A stretch of 64,000 nt of DNA from Reichenbachiella sp. 5M10 (GCF_002742335.1 NZ_MDGR01000007.1:3476501-3540500), one strand, 5' to 3'. Counted from the stretch's first letter, positions 36,588 through 47,089 are shown. The notes: generated by a model not told the origin, from the letters alone. A program made the numbers and translations.

Positions 36588-36806
36588 CTATTTATAGCGA
36601 TAAACTATTCTACCTTTACTCAAATCATATGGAGACATCTCCATTTTGACTTTATCTCCTGGCAAGATCTTGATGTAATGCATCCTCATCTTTCCAGAAA
36701 TGTGAGCAATTACTTCATGCCCATTTTCTAATTCCACTCTAAACATTGCGTTTGACAATGCTTCTTTAATTGTACCGTCTTGCTCGATTGATGCCTGCTT
36801 AGCCAT
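36588..36806 (-). CDS. infA: Translation initiation factor IF-1
   Basis: The 72-residue protein is a single OB fold that blocks the ribosomal A site during initiation. It starts [20 protein letters not shown] and has [20 protein letters not shown] and the closing [18 protein letters not shown]. It directly follows secY by 13 bases: the map and adk genes found here in many other bacteria are absent. rpmJ begins 6 bases downstream. Confidence 0.98.
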   Translation of the reverse strand: MAKQASIEQDGTIKEALSNAMFRVELENGHEVIAHISGKMRMHYIKILPGDKVKMEMSPYDLSKGRIVYRYK

Positions 36807-36819
36807 ATCAGTTAATTTA

Positions 36820-38139
36820 TTAAGCTACTGCTATGTTTTCAGATCTACCTTTCAACTTACCTGACTTCATCATTCCCTCATAATGTCTCATAAGTAGGTA
36901 ACTCTCGATCTGTTGTAGTGTATCCAAAATAACTCCTACCATAATCAACAGCGACGTACCCCCAAAGAACTGAGCAAAGTTCTGACTCACTCCGCCCATT
37001 TGAGCAAAAGCTGGCATCACAGCTACAATTGCCAGAAACAAAGATCCAGGCAAAGTAACCCTAGTCAAAACTGTATCAATGAATTCTGAAGTTGCAGATC
37101 CAGGCTTCACACCTGGTATAAATCCACCATTTCTTTTCATGTCATCAGCAATCTGATTCGGATTGACCGATATTGCTGTGTAAAAGAACGTGAACAAAAC
37201 AATCATTATTCCAAACGTCAAGTTGTATTGCCAAGACTGGAAATTAGAGAAAGTAGCTCCTATATACTGAGCCACATCACTAGAGTCTGCAAAATAACTT
37301 GCAATCATAGCTGGCAAAAACATCAAAGACTGAGCAAATATAATTGGCATTACACCTGCAGAGTTGACCTTCAACGGGATGTACTGACGCTGACCACCAT
37401 ACACCTTATTGCCCACTACTTGCTTTGCATATTGCACCGGAATTCTTCTTACTGCCTGAGTCAACAGGACAACCGCCATCACTACAAAGAACAAAGCAAT
37501 CAATTCTAACAAGAAAAACAACGCCTCACTCATGCCGCGAGTAATCGCCTCTTGCAATAAACTACCAGGAAAACGTGATATGATACCAATCATAATCAAC
37601 ATTGAAATACCATTCCCGATACCTTTATCAGTGATACGCTCTCCCAACCACATACAAAATATGGTACCTGAGGTTAAAATAACCAAAGACGAGAAAGTAA
37701 ACATCACCTTATTTTCAAGTACGATAGCTTCTGCAGGAATAGCCCCCGCTAAGTAGGCACTCCCTTGTGCAAAAGTGATCACAATAGTAAGCACCCTTGT
37801 GATTTGATTAATTTTCTTTCTACCGCTATCTCCTTCCTTTTGCAATTTCTGGAAATAAGGAACAGCCATTGTCAACAACTGAATCACAATAGATGCAGAA
37901 ATATAAGGCATGATACCTAGACCAAAAATAGAGGCATTGTTGAATGCCCCTCCTAAGAATGTATCTAGCAAACCAAATATCCCTTCAGCCTTGTCAGCCA
38001 ATTTTGATGGATCAATACCAGGCAACACCACATAAGTACCCAATCGAAAAATGATCAAGAAACCTACGGTGTTGAATATCCTCGTACGAAGATCCTCAAT
38101 AGAAAAAATATTCTTTATCGTACTAAAAAACTTTTTCAT
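36820..38139 (-). CDS. secY: Protein translocase subunit SecY
   Basis: The 439-residue protein is the channel of the Sec translocon. Ten hydrophobic spans are visible, with the plug region [20 protein letters not shown] after the first span, typical segments [20 protein letters not shown] and [20 protein letters not shown], and [20 protein letters not shown] before the last spans. Signal peptides of the secreted proteins elsewhere in the window will pass through it with SecE (62169). It lies 3 bases after rplO in the spc part of the cluster. Confidence 0.99.
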   Translation of the reverse strand: MKKFFSTIKNIFSIEDLRTRIFNTVGFLIIFRLGTYVVLPGIDPSKLADKAEGIFGLLDTFLGGAFNNASIFGLGIMPYISASIVIQLLTMAVPYFQKLQKEGDSGRKKINQITRVLTIVITFAQGSAYLAGAIPAEAIVLENKVMFTFSSLVILTSGTIFCMWLGERITDKGIGNGISMLIMIGIISRFPGSLLQEAITRGMSEALFFLLELIALFFVVMAVVLLTQAVRRIPVQYAKQVVGNKVYGGQRQYIPLKVNSAGVMPIIFAQSLMFLPAMIASYFADSSDVAQYIGATFSNFQSWQYNLTFGIMIVLFTFFYTAISVNPNQIADDMKRNGGFIPGVKPGSATSEFIDTVLTRVTLPGSLFLAIVAVMPAFAQMGGVSQNFAQFFGGTSLLIMVGVILDTLQQIESYLLMRHYEGMMKSGKLKGRSENIAVA

Positions 38140-38142
38140 ATA

Positions 38143-38589
38143 TTATACCGTCGTTGCTTTTCCACCTGCCTTCTCGATCAACTCGATAGCAGACTTAGAA
38201 AAAGAATGAGCAGAAACTTCAACCTTGGCTTTCAATTCCCCTCTACCTAAAACTTTTACAATATCATTCTTACCTGCAAGACCATTTTCAATCAAAACAT
38301 CGATAGTGATCGCAGACAAACTCTTCTTATCAGCCAACTCTTGTAGAGTATCCAAATTAATAGGCTTAGTTTCTACTCTATTAGGAGATTTAAAACCAAA
38401 CTTTGGAACTCTTCTATACAACGGCATTTGACCGCCCTCGAAACCTAATTTTCTAGAATATCCAGATCTAGACTTAGCTCCTTTATGACCTCTAGTAGAA
38501 GTACCCCCTCTTCCAGATCCTTGACCTCTACCGATTCTTTTGTCGGATTTAGTCGATCCTTCTGCCGGTGTTAAAGTATTTAATTTCAT
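38143..38589 (-). CDS. rplO: 50S ribosomal protein L15
   Basis: The 148-residue large-subunit protein starts MKLNTLTPAEGSTKSDKRIG and has the Gly/Arg-rich tail region GRGQGSGRGGTSTRGHKGAK that threads into 23S rRNA, then GFEGGQMPLYRRVPKFGF. The C-terminal domain has VKVLGRGELKAKVEVSAHSF. It lies between rpmD and secY. Confidence 0.98.
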   Translation of the reverse strand: MKLNTLTPAEGSTKSDKRIGRGQGSGRGGTSTRGHKGAKSRSGYSRKLGFEGGQMPLYRRVPKFGFKSPNRVETKPINLDTLQELADKKSLSAITIDVLIENGLAGKNDIVKVLGRGELKAKVEVSAHSFSKSAIELIEKAGGKATTV

Positions 38590-38620
38590 CTCTTTACGAT
38601 TTCAGAAATAGGTTCTAAAA

Positions 38621-38800
38621 TTATTTATTCTCAACTGACACCAAGTGTGCCACCTTCTTGATCATCCCCTCGATCTGAGGAGTCAAATCTTTTTCAACGG
38701 ATCTATTAATCTTCCCTAATCCCAAAGCTTTGATTGTAAGCTTTTGATCATTTGGTCGCTTAATGATACTTCTAACTTGTGTTATTACTACTTTAGACAT
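38621..38800 (-). CDS. rpmD: 50S ribosomal protein L30
   Basis: From the ATG at 38800 the protein has 59 residues (MSKVVITQVRSIIKRPNDQK), the normal L30 length. A longer frame from 38857 would overlap rpsE and has no support. It contains LTIKALGLGKINRSVEKDL, typical of L30. It starts 4 bases after the rpsE stop codon. Confidence 0.97.
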   Translation of the reverse strand: MSKVVITQVRSIIKRPNDQKLTIKALGLGKINRSVEKDLTPQIEGMIKKVAHLVSVENK

Positions 38801-38804
38801 CTCT

Positions 38805-39323
38805 TTATCCGTTAAAAACCTTAGACAATTCAACACCTCTTTGTTGCGCAACCGCATAAGGGTCTCTCATTTTGTTTAGCGCATCGAAGGTAGCCTTCAC
38901 CACGTTATGCGGGTTAGATGAACCTTTGGACTTAGCCAATACATCATGTACTCCAGCACTCTCCAACACAGCTCTCATTGCACCACCAGCAATTACACCA
39001 GTACCTTGAGCTGCTGGCTTCAAAAGAACCAAGCCGCCCCCGAACTTACCGATAGCATCATGAGGAACAGTCCCTTTAAATACAGGTACTCTAACCAAAT
39101 TCTTTTTCGCATCATCGATTCCTTTAGTAATTGAATCAGTCACCTCGTTGGCTTTACCCAAACCGTAACCTACAACTCCATTACCATCACCTACTACAAC
39201 GATCGCTGAGAAGCTAAATCTTCTACCACCTTTGACTACTTTCGCAACTCTTTTGATGGCAACTACTTTCTCCTGTAGTTCGATCTCGCTTGCTTTTATT
39301 GCTCTTATGTTATTCTTAGACAT
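38805..39323 (-). CDS. rpsE: 30S ribosomal protein S5
   Basis: From the ATG at 39323 the protein has 172 residues. It shows the double-stranded-RNA-binding domain ([40 protein letters not shown]) and the C-terminal fold [21 protein letters not shown]5 takes part in decoding accuracy and mRNA unwinding at the entry channel. A TTG at 39329 could add two residues and is not preferred. It follows rplR by 6 bases. Confidence 0.98.
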   Translation of the reverse strand: MSKNNIRAIKASEIELQEKVVAIKRVAKVVKGGRRFSFSAIVVVGDGNGVVGYGLGKANEVTDSITKGIDDAKKNLVRVPVFKGTVPHDAIGKFGGGLVLLKPAAQGTGVIAGGAMRAVLESAGVHDVLAKSKGSSNPHNVVKATFDALNKMRDPYAVAQQRGVELSKVFNG

Positions 39324-39329
39324 AATCAA

Positions 39330-39677
39330 TTAAAATTTAAGGCCTCCTTCTCTAGCACCTTCAGCCAAAGCTTTGATTTTACCATGGTAAGGATAACCTC
39401 CTCTATCAAAAACTACAGCACTGATACCAGTTCCTGCTGCCTTTTCTGCCAATTTCTTACCTACTTCTTTAGAAGAGATAATGTTCACTGTACTAGAACC
39501 CAATTCAGCAGACGAACTTGCTACTAGAGTACTTCCATTCGCATCATCAATCAACTGAGCGTAAATCGCCTTGTTGCTCTTAAACACTGATAATCTTGGG
39601 CGTTCAGCAGTCCCGCTCACTTTGTTACGGATGCCTCTTCTTATTCTAAGTCTTCTTTGCTCTTTAGTAATTGCCAT
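39330..39677 (-). CDS. rplR: 50S ribosomal protein L18
   Basis: The 115-residue protein binds 5S rRNA. It shows [40 protein letters not shown] and the final [20 protein letters not shown]. Length and gene order (rplF, rplR, rpsE) are standard. Confidence 0.98.
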   Translation of the reverse strand: MAITKEQRRLRIRRGIRNKVSGTAERPRLSVFKSNKAIYAQLIDDANGSTLVASSSAELGSSTVNIISSKEVGKKLAEKAAGTGISAVVFDRGGYPYHGKIKALAEGAREGGLKF

Positions 39678-39686
39678 GTCTATCTA

Positions 39687-40238
39687 TTATTTAGCAGCAG
39701 TTTTACCAGCCTTTCTTCTAATGATCTCACCCACGAAACGCACACCTTTACCTTTGTAAGGCTCGATTTTTCTAAGTGATCTAATCTTAGCAGCTACTTC
39801 TCCAACCAATTCTTTATCAGTAGACTCCAATGTTACAATTGGGTTCTTACCTTTCAAAGTCTCAGCACTCACTTTCACTTCAGTAGGTACTTCCATGAAA
39901 ATATTGTGAGAATACCCCAAGTTCATCTCAAGTATTTGTCCTTGAGTCACAGCCTTGTATCCTACCCCTACTAATTCCAATTCCTTTTTGTATCCTTCTG
40001 ACACACCTATCACCATGTTGTTGATCAAAGATCTATACAACCCGTGAAGCGCTTTATGTCTTTTTTGGTCAGTTGGTCTCTTTACAGTAAGTGAACCGTC
40101 TTCCAGTGTGATATCAAAATCACTATCAATCGTACGTTCCAAATTACCTTTTGTCCCTTTGACATTGATAGTAGAGCCGTCAACTTTGACTTCAACTCCC
40201 TGTGGCAATGCAATTGGCTTATTTCCTACTCGTGACAT
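39687..40238 (-). CDS. rplF: 50S ribosomal protein L6
   Basis: The 183-residue protein of the factor-binding region starts SRVGNKPIALPQGVEVKVDG and has two related halves, the second with VGYKAVTQGQILEMNLGYSH and KIRSLRKIEPYKGKGVRFVG. It starts 10 bases after rpsH and is followed by rplR. Confidence 0.98.
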   Translation of the reverse strand: MSRVGNKPIALPQGVEVKVDGSTINVKGTKGNLERTIDSDFDITLEDGSLTVKRPTDQKRHKALHGLYRSLINNMVIGVSEGYKKELELVGVGYKAVTQGQILEMNLGYSHNIFMEVPTEVKVSAETLKGKNPIVTLESTDKELVGEVAAKIRSLRKIEPYKGKGVRFVGEIIRRKAGKTAAK

Positions 40239-40248
40239 CTTTATCTAA

Positions 40249-40644
40249 TTAATAAACGTAACACAATACTTCCCCGCCAACATTGTAACCTTTGGCCTCT
40301 TTATCAGAAATAACGCCTTTAGAAGTTGACAAAATTGCAATACCAAGTCCATTTAATACTCTAGGTAATGCGTCAGACTGCACATACTTTCTCAATCCAG
40401 GCTTAGACACTCTTTCGAGGTGTACTATTGCCGATTCTTTGGATTCAGCATTGTATTTCAAAGCAATTCTGATTTTCCCCTGAACACCATCATCTTCGAA
40501 CTTATAGTTACGTATGAACCCCTTGTCCATCAATACTTTAGTAATCTCCTTCTTTACATTAGAAGCAGGGATTTCTACGATTCTATGATTCGCTGCGATA
40601 GCGTTTCTCAATCTTGTTAAATAATCTGCTATTGGATCTGTCAT
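40249..40644 (-). CDS. rpsH: 30S ribosomal protein S8
   Basis: The 131-residue protein binds the central domain of 16S rRNA. It shows [40 protein letters not shown] and the C-terminal [11 protein letters not shown]. In E. coli S8 represses the spc operon by binding its mRNA. Here a 75-base gap precedes the gene and carries a predicted internal promoter and a small hairpin, so expression may be controlled at this point. Confidence 0.98.
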   Translation of the reverse strand: MTDPIADYLTRLRNAIAANHRIVEIPASNVKKEITKVLMDKGFIRNYKFEDDGVQGKIRIALKYNAESKESAIVHLERVSKPGLRKYVQSDALPRVLNGLGIAILSTSKGVISDKEAKGYNVGGEVLCYVY

Positions 40645-40659
40645 TACAGTATACTTTTA

Positions 40660-40682
40660 ACCCCTATTTTTTTAACAGGGGT
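40660..40682 (-). repeat. Small hairpin in the rpsN-rpsH gap
   Basis: ACCCCT (40660-40665) pairs with AGGGGT (40677-40682) around an 11-base A/T-rich loop. No T tract follows on the minus strand, so a terminator is unlikely. It sits at the predicted 5' end of the rpsH transcript and could protect or regulate it. Confidence 0.4.
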
Positions 40683-40683
40683 G

Positions 40684-40714
40684 CAAAGTTAGTTAATATT
40701 TTATATTTTAAAAA
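40684..40714 (-). promoter_or_regulatory. Predicted internal promoter before rpsH
   Basis: On the minus strand TAACTTTG (40691-40684) fits TAnnTTTG exactly. Nineteen bases upstream the -33 position reads TTTT (40714-40711) instead of TTTG. Transcription would start near 40678, giving a leader of about 33 bases. The gap between rpsN and rpsH is one of the few larger ones in the cluster. Confidence 0.5.
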
Positions 40715-40719
40715 CTCTT

Positions 40720-40989
40720 TTACCAGCTAGCTTTCGTTACACCTGGAATTTTTCCTGCAGACGCCATTTCTCTGAATGTCACCCTAGATATTCCAAACTT
40801 TCTCATGTAACCCTTAGGCCTACCGGTAAGCTTACATCTGTTATGCAACCTTACTTTTGAAGAGTTTCTCGGCAACTTGTCCAAGCCTTCGTAATCACCA
40901 GCAGCTTTTAGCTCAGCTCTTTTGGCAGCATACTTAGCAACAAGTTTTTCTCTTTTGCGCTCTCTAGCTTTTATTGATTCTCTTGCCAT
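40720..40989 (-). CDS. rpsN: 30S ribosomal protein S14 (zinc-free long form)
   Basis: From the ATG at 40989 the protein has 89 residues ([20 protein letters not shown]), the long S14 type. It has no Cys-x2-Cys pairs; the only Cys is in [13 protein letters not shown]. Conserved ends are [20 protein letters not shown] and KASW. A longer frame from 41028 would overlap rplE and is rejected. It starts 1 base after the rplE stop codon. Confidence 0.97.
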   Translation of the reverse strand: MARESIKARERKREKLVAKYAAKRAELKAAGDYEGLDKLPRNSSKVRLHNRCKLTGRPKGYMRKFGISRVTFREMASAGKIPGVTKASW

Positions 40990-40990
40990 C

Positions 40991-41551
40991 TTAGTTATTA
41001 TTATTTTTTCCAGCGAAAGGCATTCCAAACGCTTTCAACAATTCAAAACTTTCTTCATCCGTATTGGCAGTTGTCACAAACGTGATGTCCATACCTGCGA
41101 TTCTATTGATCTTATCAATTGAGATCTCTGGGAAAATGATCTGTTCTTTGACTCCCAAGGTATAGTTACCTCTTCCGTCAAAGCCTTTATCCTTCACTCC
41201 TTTAAAATCTCTTACACGTGGAAGCGCAACAGCCATCAATCTATCCAAGAATTCGTACATCTTGTCTCCTCTCAATGTCACACGTGCACCGATCGGCATG
41301 TTCTCTCTCAATTTGAAGTTAGAGATTGCCTTTTTAGACAAAGTAGGAACAGCCTTCTGGCCAGTAATCATAGACAACTCATCCACACCTGCGTCTACCA
41401 ATTTCTTGTCAGACACCGCATCACCAATACCTCTGTTGATTGAAATTTTCTCAATCTTAGGCACTTGCATTACAGACTTGTACTGAAATTTCTCTTTCAA
41501 TGCAGGAACAATTTCCTCGCTGTATTTTGTTCTTAATCTAGGATTAGCCAT
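40991..41551 (-). CDS. rplE: 50S ribosomal protein L5
   Basis: The 186-residue protein binds 5S rRNA and contacts the small subunit and P-site tRNA. It shows [40 protein letters not shown] and [20 protein letters not shown]. Its start overlaps the end of rplX by 8 bases, suggesting coupled translation. Confidence 0.98.
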   Translation of the reverse strand: MANPRLRTKYSEEIVPALKEKFQYKSVMQVPKIEKISINRGIGDAVSDKKLVDAGVDELSMITGQKAVPTLSKKAISNFKLRENMPIGARVTLRGDKMYEFLDRLMAVALPRVRDFKGVKDKGFDGRGNYTLGVKEQIIFPEISIDKINRIAGMDITFVTTANTDEESFELLKAFGMPFAGKNNNN

Positions 41552-41864
41552 TGATTACCTCCCCGGTTTTTTTTGATACTCTTACCAATTTTCCATCATC
41601 TCCTGCTTTACGAGCCACTTTAGTCGCTTCGCCTGTTGCAGGGTCTACTAGCATCAAGTTACTGATATGAATAGAAGCTTCTACTTTCTTGATGCCACCT
41701 TCTGGATTCTCTGCTGAAGGCTTAGTGTGCTTAGTCACCATGTTTAATCCCTCAACGATCGCTCTATACTTACTTGGGAATACCTCTAGTATAGCACCGG
41801 TCTTTCCTTTAGAATTACCAGATAGAACTTTTACAGTGTCCCCTTTTTTTACGTGAAATTTCAT
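41544..41864 (-). CDS. rplX: 50S ribosomal protein L24
   Basis: The 106-residue protein is an early assembly factor of the large subunit. It begins with a KOW motif, [20 protein letters not shown], followed by [20 protein letters not shown] and [13 protein letters not shown]. It follows rplN by 33 bases and overlaps rplE by 8. Confidence 0.98.
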   Translation of the reverse strand: MKFHVKKGDTVKVLSGNSKGKTGAILEVFPSKYRAIVEGLNMVTKHTKPSAENPEGGIKKVEASIHISNLMLVDPATGEATKVARKAGDDGKLVRVSKKTGEVING

Positions 41865-41897
41865 TGTCTAATATTTAATATAATTAGATATCAATCC

Positions 41898-42266
41898 TTA
41901 AAGCACTTCTGGTGCTAAAGAAACAATTTTCATAAACTGCTTCTCTCTTAATTCTCTCGCCACTGGCCCGAAAATCCTGGTTCCTCTAGGCTCATCATTT
42001 CCACCCAAAAGCACTGCAGCATTGTCCTCGAATCGAATATAAGACCCGTCCTTTCTACGAATCTCCTTCTTCGTTCTAACGACTACTGCCTTAGATACGG
42101 TTCCTTTCTTGAGATTACTAGAAGAAATTGCTGATTTAACCGTAACAACAATCTTGTCTCCTACAGAAGCATACCTTTTACCAGTACCTCCCAATACGCG
42201 AATACAAAGTACCTCTTTAGCACCACTGTTATCCGCTACACTTAGTCTTGACTCTTGTTGTACCAT
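41898..42266 (-). CDS. rplN: 50S ribosomal protein L14
   Basis: The 122-residue protein binds 23S rRNA at the subunit interface. It begins [20 protein letters not shown] and contains [20 protein letters not shown] and [20 protein letters not shown], all standard. It starts 2 bases after rpsQ. Confidence 0.98.
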   Translation of the reverse strand: MVQQESRLSVADNSGAKEVLCIRVLGGTGKRYASVGDKIVVTVKSAISSSNLKKGTVSKAVVVRTKKEIRRKDGSYIRFEDNAAVLLGGNDEPRGTRIFGPVARELREKQFMKIVSLAPEVL

Positions 42267-42268
42267 TG

Positions 42269-42526
42269 TTATTTAGCTCTTTCTATTATTTCTACTAATC
42301 TCCACCTTTTGTTCTTAGACAAAGGTCTCGTCTCCATGATCTTTACAGTATCACCTTCACCGCAATCATTGTTCTCATCATGAGCACTGAATTTCTTCGT
42401 TGTACTCATAAACTTACCGTATATTGGGTGCTTCACCTTACGTAGTACTTGTACAGTGATGGTTTTATCCATCTTGTTACTGACTACTTTACCGATACGT
42501 TCTTTTCTTAAATTTCTGGTTTCCAT
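42269..42526 (-). CDS. rpsQ: 30S ribosomal protein S17
   Basis: The 85-residue protein is an OB fold of the small subunit. It shows [40 protein letters not shown] and [20 protein letters not shown]. It starts 7 bases after rpmC. Confidence 0.98.
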   Translation of the reverse strand: METRNLRKERIGKVVSNKMDKTITVQVLRKVKHPIYGKFMSTTKKFSAHDENNDCGEGDTVKIMETRPLSKNKRWRLVEIIERAK

Positions 42527-42533
42527 CGTGAAC

Positions 42534-42731
42534 TTATTGTTGAGCCAATTCCTTAGCTCTGATTTCAGTGTTTAACCTTGCTACTAATTTCTTAGAGTCT
42601 TTCAATCTCATAGGGTTTTCTATTGGAGTGATGGCATGTGCAAACTGCAACTTAGCCAAAGCGTCTTTCTCCGCAATAACCTTAGATTTCAACTCTTCCA
42701 ATGACAATCCTTTTATTTCAGAATTTTTCAT
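42534..42731 (-). CDS. rpmC: 50S ribosomal protein L29
   Basis: The 65-residue protein is two helices at the polypeptide exit region. It has [40 protein letters not shown] and IRAKELAQQ, typical of L29. The standard order rplP, rpmC, rpsQ is kept. Confidence 0.97.
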   Translation of the reverse strand: MKNSEIKGLSLEELKSKVIAEKDALAKLQFAHAITPIENPMRLKDSKKLVARLNTEIRAKELAQQ

Positions 42732-42762
42732 AGTTCTATTATTTAATCAGAGAGGTTAAACC

Positions 42763-43182
42763 TTATCCCTGATGATCTCTTCTAACAACAAACTTCGTTC
42801 TCACCGGCAGCTTCTGTTGAGCCAATCTCAACGCCTCCTTGGCTGTCTCTTGACTCACACCAGCCGCTTCAAACAAGATAGTACCTGGTCTAATTGTCGC
42901 TACCCAATACTCAGGAGCTCCTTTACCTTTACCCATCCTTACTTCAGCAGGCTTCTTAGTGATAGGCTTGTCTGGAAAAATTCTAATCCAAACCTGACCT
43001 TCTCTTTTCATTGCTCTAGTCATTGCAATCCTAGAAGCCTCTATTTGTCTACTGGTAATCCATCCGGGCTCCAAAGACTTGATACCAAAAGTACCGAAAG
43101 CCAGCGTATGTCCTCTCTGGGCTATACCCTTGATTCTGCCTTTCTGTTTCTTTCTGAACTTGGTTCTTTTTGGTTGTAACAT
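42763..43182 (-). CDS. rplP: 50S ribosomal protein L16
   Basis: The 139-residue protein lies near the A-site tRNA elbow. It starts [20 protein letters not shown] and shows [20 protein letters not shown] and [20 protein letters not shown]. The Arg hydroxylated in some bacteria lies in the conserved MGKGKG region, but modification cannot be told from sequence. It starts 44 bases after rpsC. Confidence 0.98.
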   Translation of the reverse strand: MLQPKRTKFRKKQKGRIKGIAQRGHTLAFGTFGIKSLEPGWITSRQIEASRIAMTRAMKREGQVWIRIFPDKPITKKPAEVRMGKGKGAPEYWVATIRPGTILFEAAGVSQETAKEALRLAQQKLPVRTKFVVRRDHQG

Positions 43183-43226
43183 TTCTTTAATTCTTTAATT
43201 CCAATTCAATGGAGTAGTCAAAAAAA

Positions 43227-43961
43227 TTATTTTCTATTTCTTCTAGGAGCTCCTGCACCTGGACGTGGACCTCTATTACCACCTCGGTTTCCTCCTGATT
43301 GGTTCGCAGCGCCTATGTTAGGAGACAAGTCTCTTTTTCCATATACCTCGCCTTTGAATATCCAAACCTTGATACCGATTTTACCATAGATAGTGTCCGC
43401 CTCTGACAATGCATAATCAATATCAGCTCTCAACGTATGAAGTGGAATTCTACCCTCCTTGTACTGCTCAGATCTCGCCATCTCTGCTCCACCCAATCGG
43501 CCCGAGCATTTGATTTTGATCCCTTCTGCTCCTACTCTCATAGTCGCTGCAATCGCTTGCTTCATTGCTCTTCTAAAAGAGATTCTAGCTTTCAATTGCT
43601 GTGCAATAGACTGTCCTACCAATACAGCATCCAACTCAGGTCTCTTAATCTCGAAGATGTTGATTTGAAGGTCCTTGCCAGTCAATTTTTTCAACTCCTC
43701 CTTGATACGATCTACTTCAGATCCTCCTTTACCAATCACCACTCCCGGTCTAGCCGTATGAATTGTCAAAGTAATTCTCTTGATCGTTCTTTCAATAACA
43801 ACTTTTGAAATTCCGCCTTTAGGAATACGTACTTGGATATAGTTTCTGATTTTGGTATCTTCTACCAATTTATCTGGAAACGTCTTTCCCCCATACCAGT
43901 TGGAGTCCCAACCTTTAACGATTCCTAATCTAAGTCCTACAGGATTTACTTTCTGTCCCAT
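43227..43961 (-). CDS. rpsC: 30S ribosomal protein S3
   Basis: The 244-residue protein lines the mRNA entry channel. It starts [20 protein letters not shown], has the KH domain with [20 protein letters not shown] and the C-terminal fold [20 protein letters not shown]. The last about 25 residues (from [15 protein letters not shown]) are a basic Gly/Asn/Arg/Pro-rich extension. Its ATG overlaps the rplV stop codon by one base. Confidence 0.98.
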   Translation of the reverse strand: MGQKVNPVGLRLGIVKGWDSNWYGGKTFPDKLVEDTKIRNYIQVRIPKGGISKVVIERTIKRITLTIHTARPGVVIGKGGSEVDRIKEELKKLTGKDLQINIFEIKRPELDAVLVGQSIAQQLKARISFRRAMKQAIAATMRVGAEGIKIKCSGRLGGAEMARSEQYKEGRIPLHTLRADIDYALSEADTIYGKIGIKVWIFKGEVYGKRDLSPNIGAANQSGGNRGGNRGPRPGAGAPRRNRK

Positions 43962-44350
43962 TACTTTTGTGAATTTTCAGTGTTATTTCCTTCCTTTACT
44001 TCTGATGCAGCATAGCTATCCACCACTACAGTCACGTGGTTAGATCTCTTTCTGATTCTATGCGCTCTACCCTGAGGTGCAGGTCTCAAACGCTTCAAAA
44101 TTCTGCCGCTATCTACGAATATCTCTTTGACATAAAGATCCGCTTCTTCAAGCTTTGCATCTTCATTTTTGATCTCCCAGTTAGAAATCGCAGAAAGTAA
44201 TAATTTTTCTATTCTACCAGCACCTTGCTTTGCTTCGAACTTCAAAATGTTCAAGGCATTGTTCACTCTTTGGCCTCTTACCAAATCAGCTACTACCCTC
44301 ATTTTGCGAGGCGAAGTTGGTACATTCTTTAATTTTGCTACAGCTTCCAT
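43961..44350 (-). CDS. rplV: 50S ribosomal protein L22
   Basis: The 129-residue protein lines the exit tunnel. It shows [20 protein letters not shown], and the tunnel hairpin lies in [20 protein letters not shown]. The stop codon overlaps the rpsC start by one base (TAATG). It follows rpsS by 10 bases. Confidence 0.98.
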   Translation of the reverse strand: MEAVAKLKNVPTSPRKMRVVADLVRGQRVNNALNILKFEAKQGAGRIEKLLLSAISNWEIKNEDAKLEEADLYVKEIFVDSGRILKRLRPAPQGRAHRIRKRSNHVTVVVDSYAASEVKEGNNTENSQK

Positions 44351-44360
44351 AGTTCGCTAA

Positions 44361-44636
44361 TTATCTCTTTTTATCCTTCTTATTGATGTGACCTCTGAAG
44401 TTTCGAGTCGGTGCAAATTCACCTAGCTTATGTCCTACCATGTTTTCAGTCACAAATACAGGAATAAACTTGTTTCCATTGTGCACAGCAAACGTGTGGC
44501 CTACAAAATCAGGAGAAATCATTGATCTTCTTGACCATGTCTTGATAACAGCCTTCTTGCCTGAATCATTCATGGTATCAACCTTGTTCTCCAACCTAAA
44601 ATCTATATAAGGTCCTTTTTTTAATGATCTTCCCAT
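44361..44636 (-). CDS. rpsS: 30S ribosomal protein S19
   Basis: The 91-residue protein of the small-subunit head starts [20 protein letters not shown] and has [20 protein letters not shown] and [20 protein letters not shown]. It follows rplB by 3 bases. Confidence 0.98.
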   Translation of the reverse strand: MGRSLKKGPYIDFRLENKVDTMNDSGKKAVIKTWSRRSMISPDFVGHTFAVHNGNKFIPVFVTENMVGHKLGEFAPTRNFRGHINKKDKKR

Positions 44637-44639
44637 TGC

Positions 44640-45461
44640 TTATTTGTTTTTACCAATGATGAATTTATTAGAATATTTCTTCGGTGTTCTAGTCTTCTGA
44701 CCTTTGGCGAATATGCCATTTCTAGATCGTGGGTGACCTCCCGAAGATTTACCTTCACCACCGCCCATTGGGTGATCAACTGGGTTCATTGCGACACCTC
44801 TTACTCTAGACCTTCTTCCCAACCATCTGTTACGTCCTGCCTTACCGAGCACCACATTCATGTGGTCTCCATTTGAGACAGTTCCAATGGTTGCCAAACA
44901 AACCACAAGGATCATTCTCATTTCACCTGAAGGAAGCTTTACCGTAGCATACTTTCCTTCTCTTGCCAACAACTGCACATAGTTACCTGCACTACGAGCG
45001 ATACATGCTCCTTTACCTGGTTTCAACTCCACATTGTGAATGATCGTTCCCAATGGAATATCAGACAATGGAAGTGTATTTCCAACTTCTGGTGCAACAC
45101 CCGAGCCAGACAATACAGTCTGTCCTACTTTCAATCCGTGTGGAGCAATAATATATCTCTTTTCTCCATCTGCATAAAAAAGCAAAGCTATTCTAGCAGT
45201 CCTCATCGGATCGTACTCTATAGATTTCACTACAGCTGGGATACCATGCTTGTCTCTTTTGAAATCAATAGTTCTATATTTTCTCTTATGACCACCACCT
45301 ACATTTCTAATGGTCATTTTTCCACTATCGTTACGACCGCCATTGCGGTGAACTCCTTTGGTCAAAGATTTTTCCGGAGTAGATTTAGTTATCTCCTCAA
45401 ATACAGGTGCTACCCTATATCTGGTACCCGGAGTTATCGGTTTTAATTTTCTTACAGCCAT
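44640..45461 (-). CDS. rplB: 50S ribosomal protein L2
   Basis: The 273-residue protein supports peptidyl transfer and subunit joining. It shows [20 protein letters not shown] and the near-C-terminal segment [20 protein letters not shown], which includes the conserved His next to the active centre. It ends [13 protein letters not shown]. The order rplW, rplB, rpsS is standard. Confidence 0.99.
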   Translation of the reverse strand: MAVRKLKPITPGTRYRVAPVFEEITKSTPEKSLTKGVHRNGGRNDSGKMTIRNVGGGHKRKYRTIDFKRDKHGIPAVVKSIEYDPMRTARIALLFYADGEKRYIIAPHGLKVGQTVLSGSGVAPEVGNTLPLSDIPLGTIIHNVELKPGKGACIARSAGNYVQLLAREGKYATVKLPSGEMRMILVVCLATIGTVSNGDHMNVVLGKAGRNRWLGRRSRVRGVAMNPVDHPMGGGEGKSSGGHPRSRNGIFAKGQKTRTPKKYSNKFIIGKNK

Positions 45462-45472
45462 TTTTTAACTAT

Positions 45473-45760
45473 TTATACTCCTCCGTAAAAATCAATTATA
45501 TCTCCTTCAGCCACTTGCACAATCGCCTTTTTGTAAGAAGCAGTTCTTCCAGAAATGACTTTTGATTTCGTGTACTTTGTTTTTGCTTTTCCAGGGTAAA
45601 CCATTGTGTTTACACTTTCTACAGTCACACCGTATGCTTTCTCTACGGCTTTCTTGATCTCAACTTTGTTGGCATCCTTATCCACGACAAAGCCATATCG
45701 TCCGCCTTCGTTTAGAGCAGAAACTTTTTCTGTAACTATGGGTCTTTTTAATATACTCAT
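45473..45760 (-). CDS. rplW: 50S ribosomal protein L23
   Basis: The 95-residue protein sits at the tunnel exit and is the docking site for signal recognition particle and trigger factor. It shows MSILKRPIVTEKVSALNEGG, KKAVEKAYGVTVESVNTMVY and the final VQVAEGDIIDFYGGV. It follows rplD by 4 bases. Confidence 0.98.
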   Translation of the reverse strand: MSILKRPIVTEKVSALNEGGRYGFVVDKDANKVEIKKAVEKAYGVTVESVNTMVYPGKAKTKYTKSKVISGRTASYKKAIVQVAEGDIIDFYGGV

Positions 45761-45764
45761 CTTC

Positions 45765-46394
45765 TTATTTCGTTAATAAGTTCTGAATCTTCTCAATTGA
45801 ACCTTCCAACAAGATCAAGTTGTCTGCATTCAACAAATCATAGGTATTGATTTGTGCTGCGGTAGTGACTTGTGCTTTTTTCAAGTTCTTTGATGACAAC
45901 AAGACGTTCTTATTGTCTTCTGCTAATACCAACAAAGTCTTCTTGTCAGTAAAAGAAAGGCTATTCAACAACGCTGCATAGTCCTTAGTTTTTGGCGCTT
46001 CAAATGTGAAGTCCTCCAACACAGCTATACTCTTCTCTGTAGCCTTATAAGTCAAAGCTGACTTTCTTGCCAACACCTTCAACTTCTTGTTGAGATCGAT
46101 AGAGTAGTTTCTTGGTTTAGGACCAAATACTCTTCCTCCTCCTCTAAACAACGGAGACTTGATACTACCTGCTCTGGCGGTACCTGTTCCTTTTTGTTTC
46201 TTTATCTTTCTCGTTGATCCTGCGATCTCCGCTCTCTCTTTCGATTTATGCGTTCCTTGTCTTTGGTTCGCCAGATACTGCTTTACATCTAGATAGATAG
46301 CATGATCATTTGGCTCGATTCCAAAAACATCCTTAGACAAATCTACCGTTCTGCCGGTATCTTCTCCTGATTTAGTTAATACGGATACTTTCAT
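45765..46394 (-). CDS. rplD: 50S ribosomal protein L4
   Basis: The 209-residue protein lines the exit tunnel with its extended loop [20 protein letters not shown] and [20 protein letters not shown]. In E. coli L4 represses the S10 operon through its leader RNA; here the leader before rplC is short (about 55 bases), so that mechanism is not evident. It follows rplC by 2 bases. Confidence 0.98.
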   Translation of the reverse strand: MKVSVLTKSGEDTGRTVDLSKDVFGIEPNDHAIYLDVKQYLANQRQGTHKSKERAEIAGSTRKIKKQKGTGTARAGSIKSPLFRGGGRVFGPKPRNYSIDLNKKLKVLARKSALTYKATEKSIAVLEDFTFEAPKTKDYAALLNSLSFTDKKTLLVLAEDNKNVLLSSKNLKKAQVTTAAQINTYDLLNADNLILLEGSIEKIQNLLTK

Positions 46395-46396
46395 GA

Positions 46397-47029
46397 CTAT
46401 TTCTCTAGAATTACTGTACCATTTTTAGGACCAGGGATTGATCCACTTACCAAAATAAGGTTCTTCTCAGGTATGATTTTCATCACCTGTAAGTTTGTCA
46501 CCTTTACACGATCGTTTCCTGTACGACCAGCCATTCTCATCCCCTTGAATACTCTTGCTGGATAAGAAGCTCCACCGACAGATCCAGGTGCTCTCAACCT
46601 GTTGTGCTGACCGTGAGTCGCTTGTCCTACTCCACCGAAGTTGTGTCTCTTTACTACTCCTTGGAATCCTTTACCTTTAGAGTTAGCTACTACATCCACA
46701 AAATCTTCCTCTTGGAAAATATCTGCAACACTTAGTGTTTGACCAAGTTCCACTCCTCCTTCAAACTCAACACGGAAGTCTCTGAACTCGACCAAATGTT
46801 GCTTAGGAGTTGTCTTCGCTTTTGCGAAGTGACCTTTCAAGGCTTTCGTTGTGCGCTTTTCCTTACGTTCTCCGTAACCCAATTGCACAGCTGTATACCC
46901 GTCAGTGTCTTCGTTCTTTACTTGCGTCACTACGCAAGGACCAGCTTCTATCAATGTGCATGCGACGTTACGTCCATCGGCACTAAAGATGCTAGTCATC
47001 CCAATTTTTTTTCCTATTATACCTGACAT
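46397..47029 (-). CDS. rplC: 50S ribosomal protein L3
   Basis: The 210-residue protein starts [20 protein letters not shown] and has the extended finger [20 protein letters not shown] and [20 protein letters not shown] that reaches the peptidyl transferase centre. It is the first gene of the long ribosomal transcript, because rpsJ, which heads this group in E. coli, is here in the str group. A consensus promoter (47090-47120) lies about 60 bases upstream. Confidence 0.98.
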   Translation of the reverse strand: MSGIIGKKIGMTSIFSADGRNVACTLIEAGPCVVTQVKNEDTDGYTAVQLGYGERKEKRTTKALKGHFAKAKTTPKQHLVEFRDFRVEFEGGVELGQTLSVADIFQEEDFVDVVANSKGKGFQGVVKRHNFGGVGQATHGQHNRLRAPGSVGGASYPARVFKGMRMAGRTGNDRVKVTNLQVMKIIPEKNLILVSGSIPGPKNGTVILEK

Positions 47030-47089
47030 TACAGTATTAAATTTCTATAAACTTATTGTTTCCCTTTACTCTTTTTGGCAAAAGGACTG

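Noticed and set aside
38801-38857. Longer L30 start overlapping rpsE
   Set aside because: The ATG at 38800 yields the normal 59-residue L30; the extension is the rpsE sequence in another frame.
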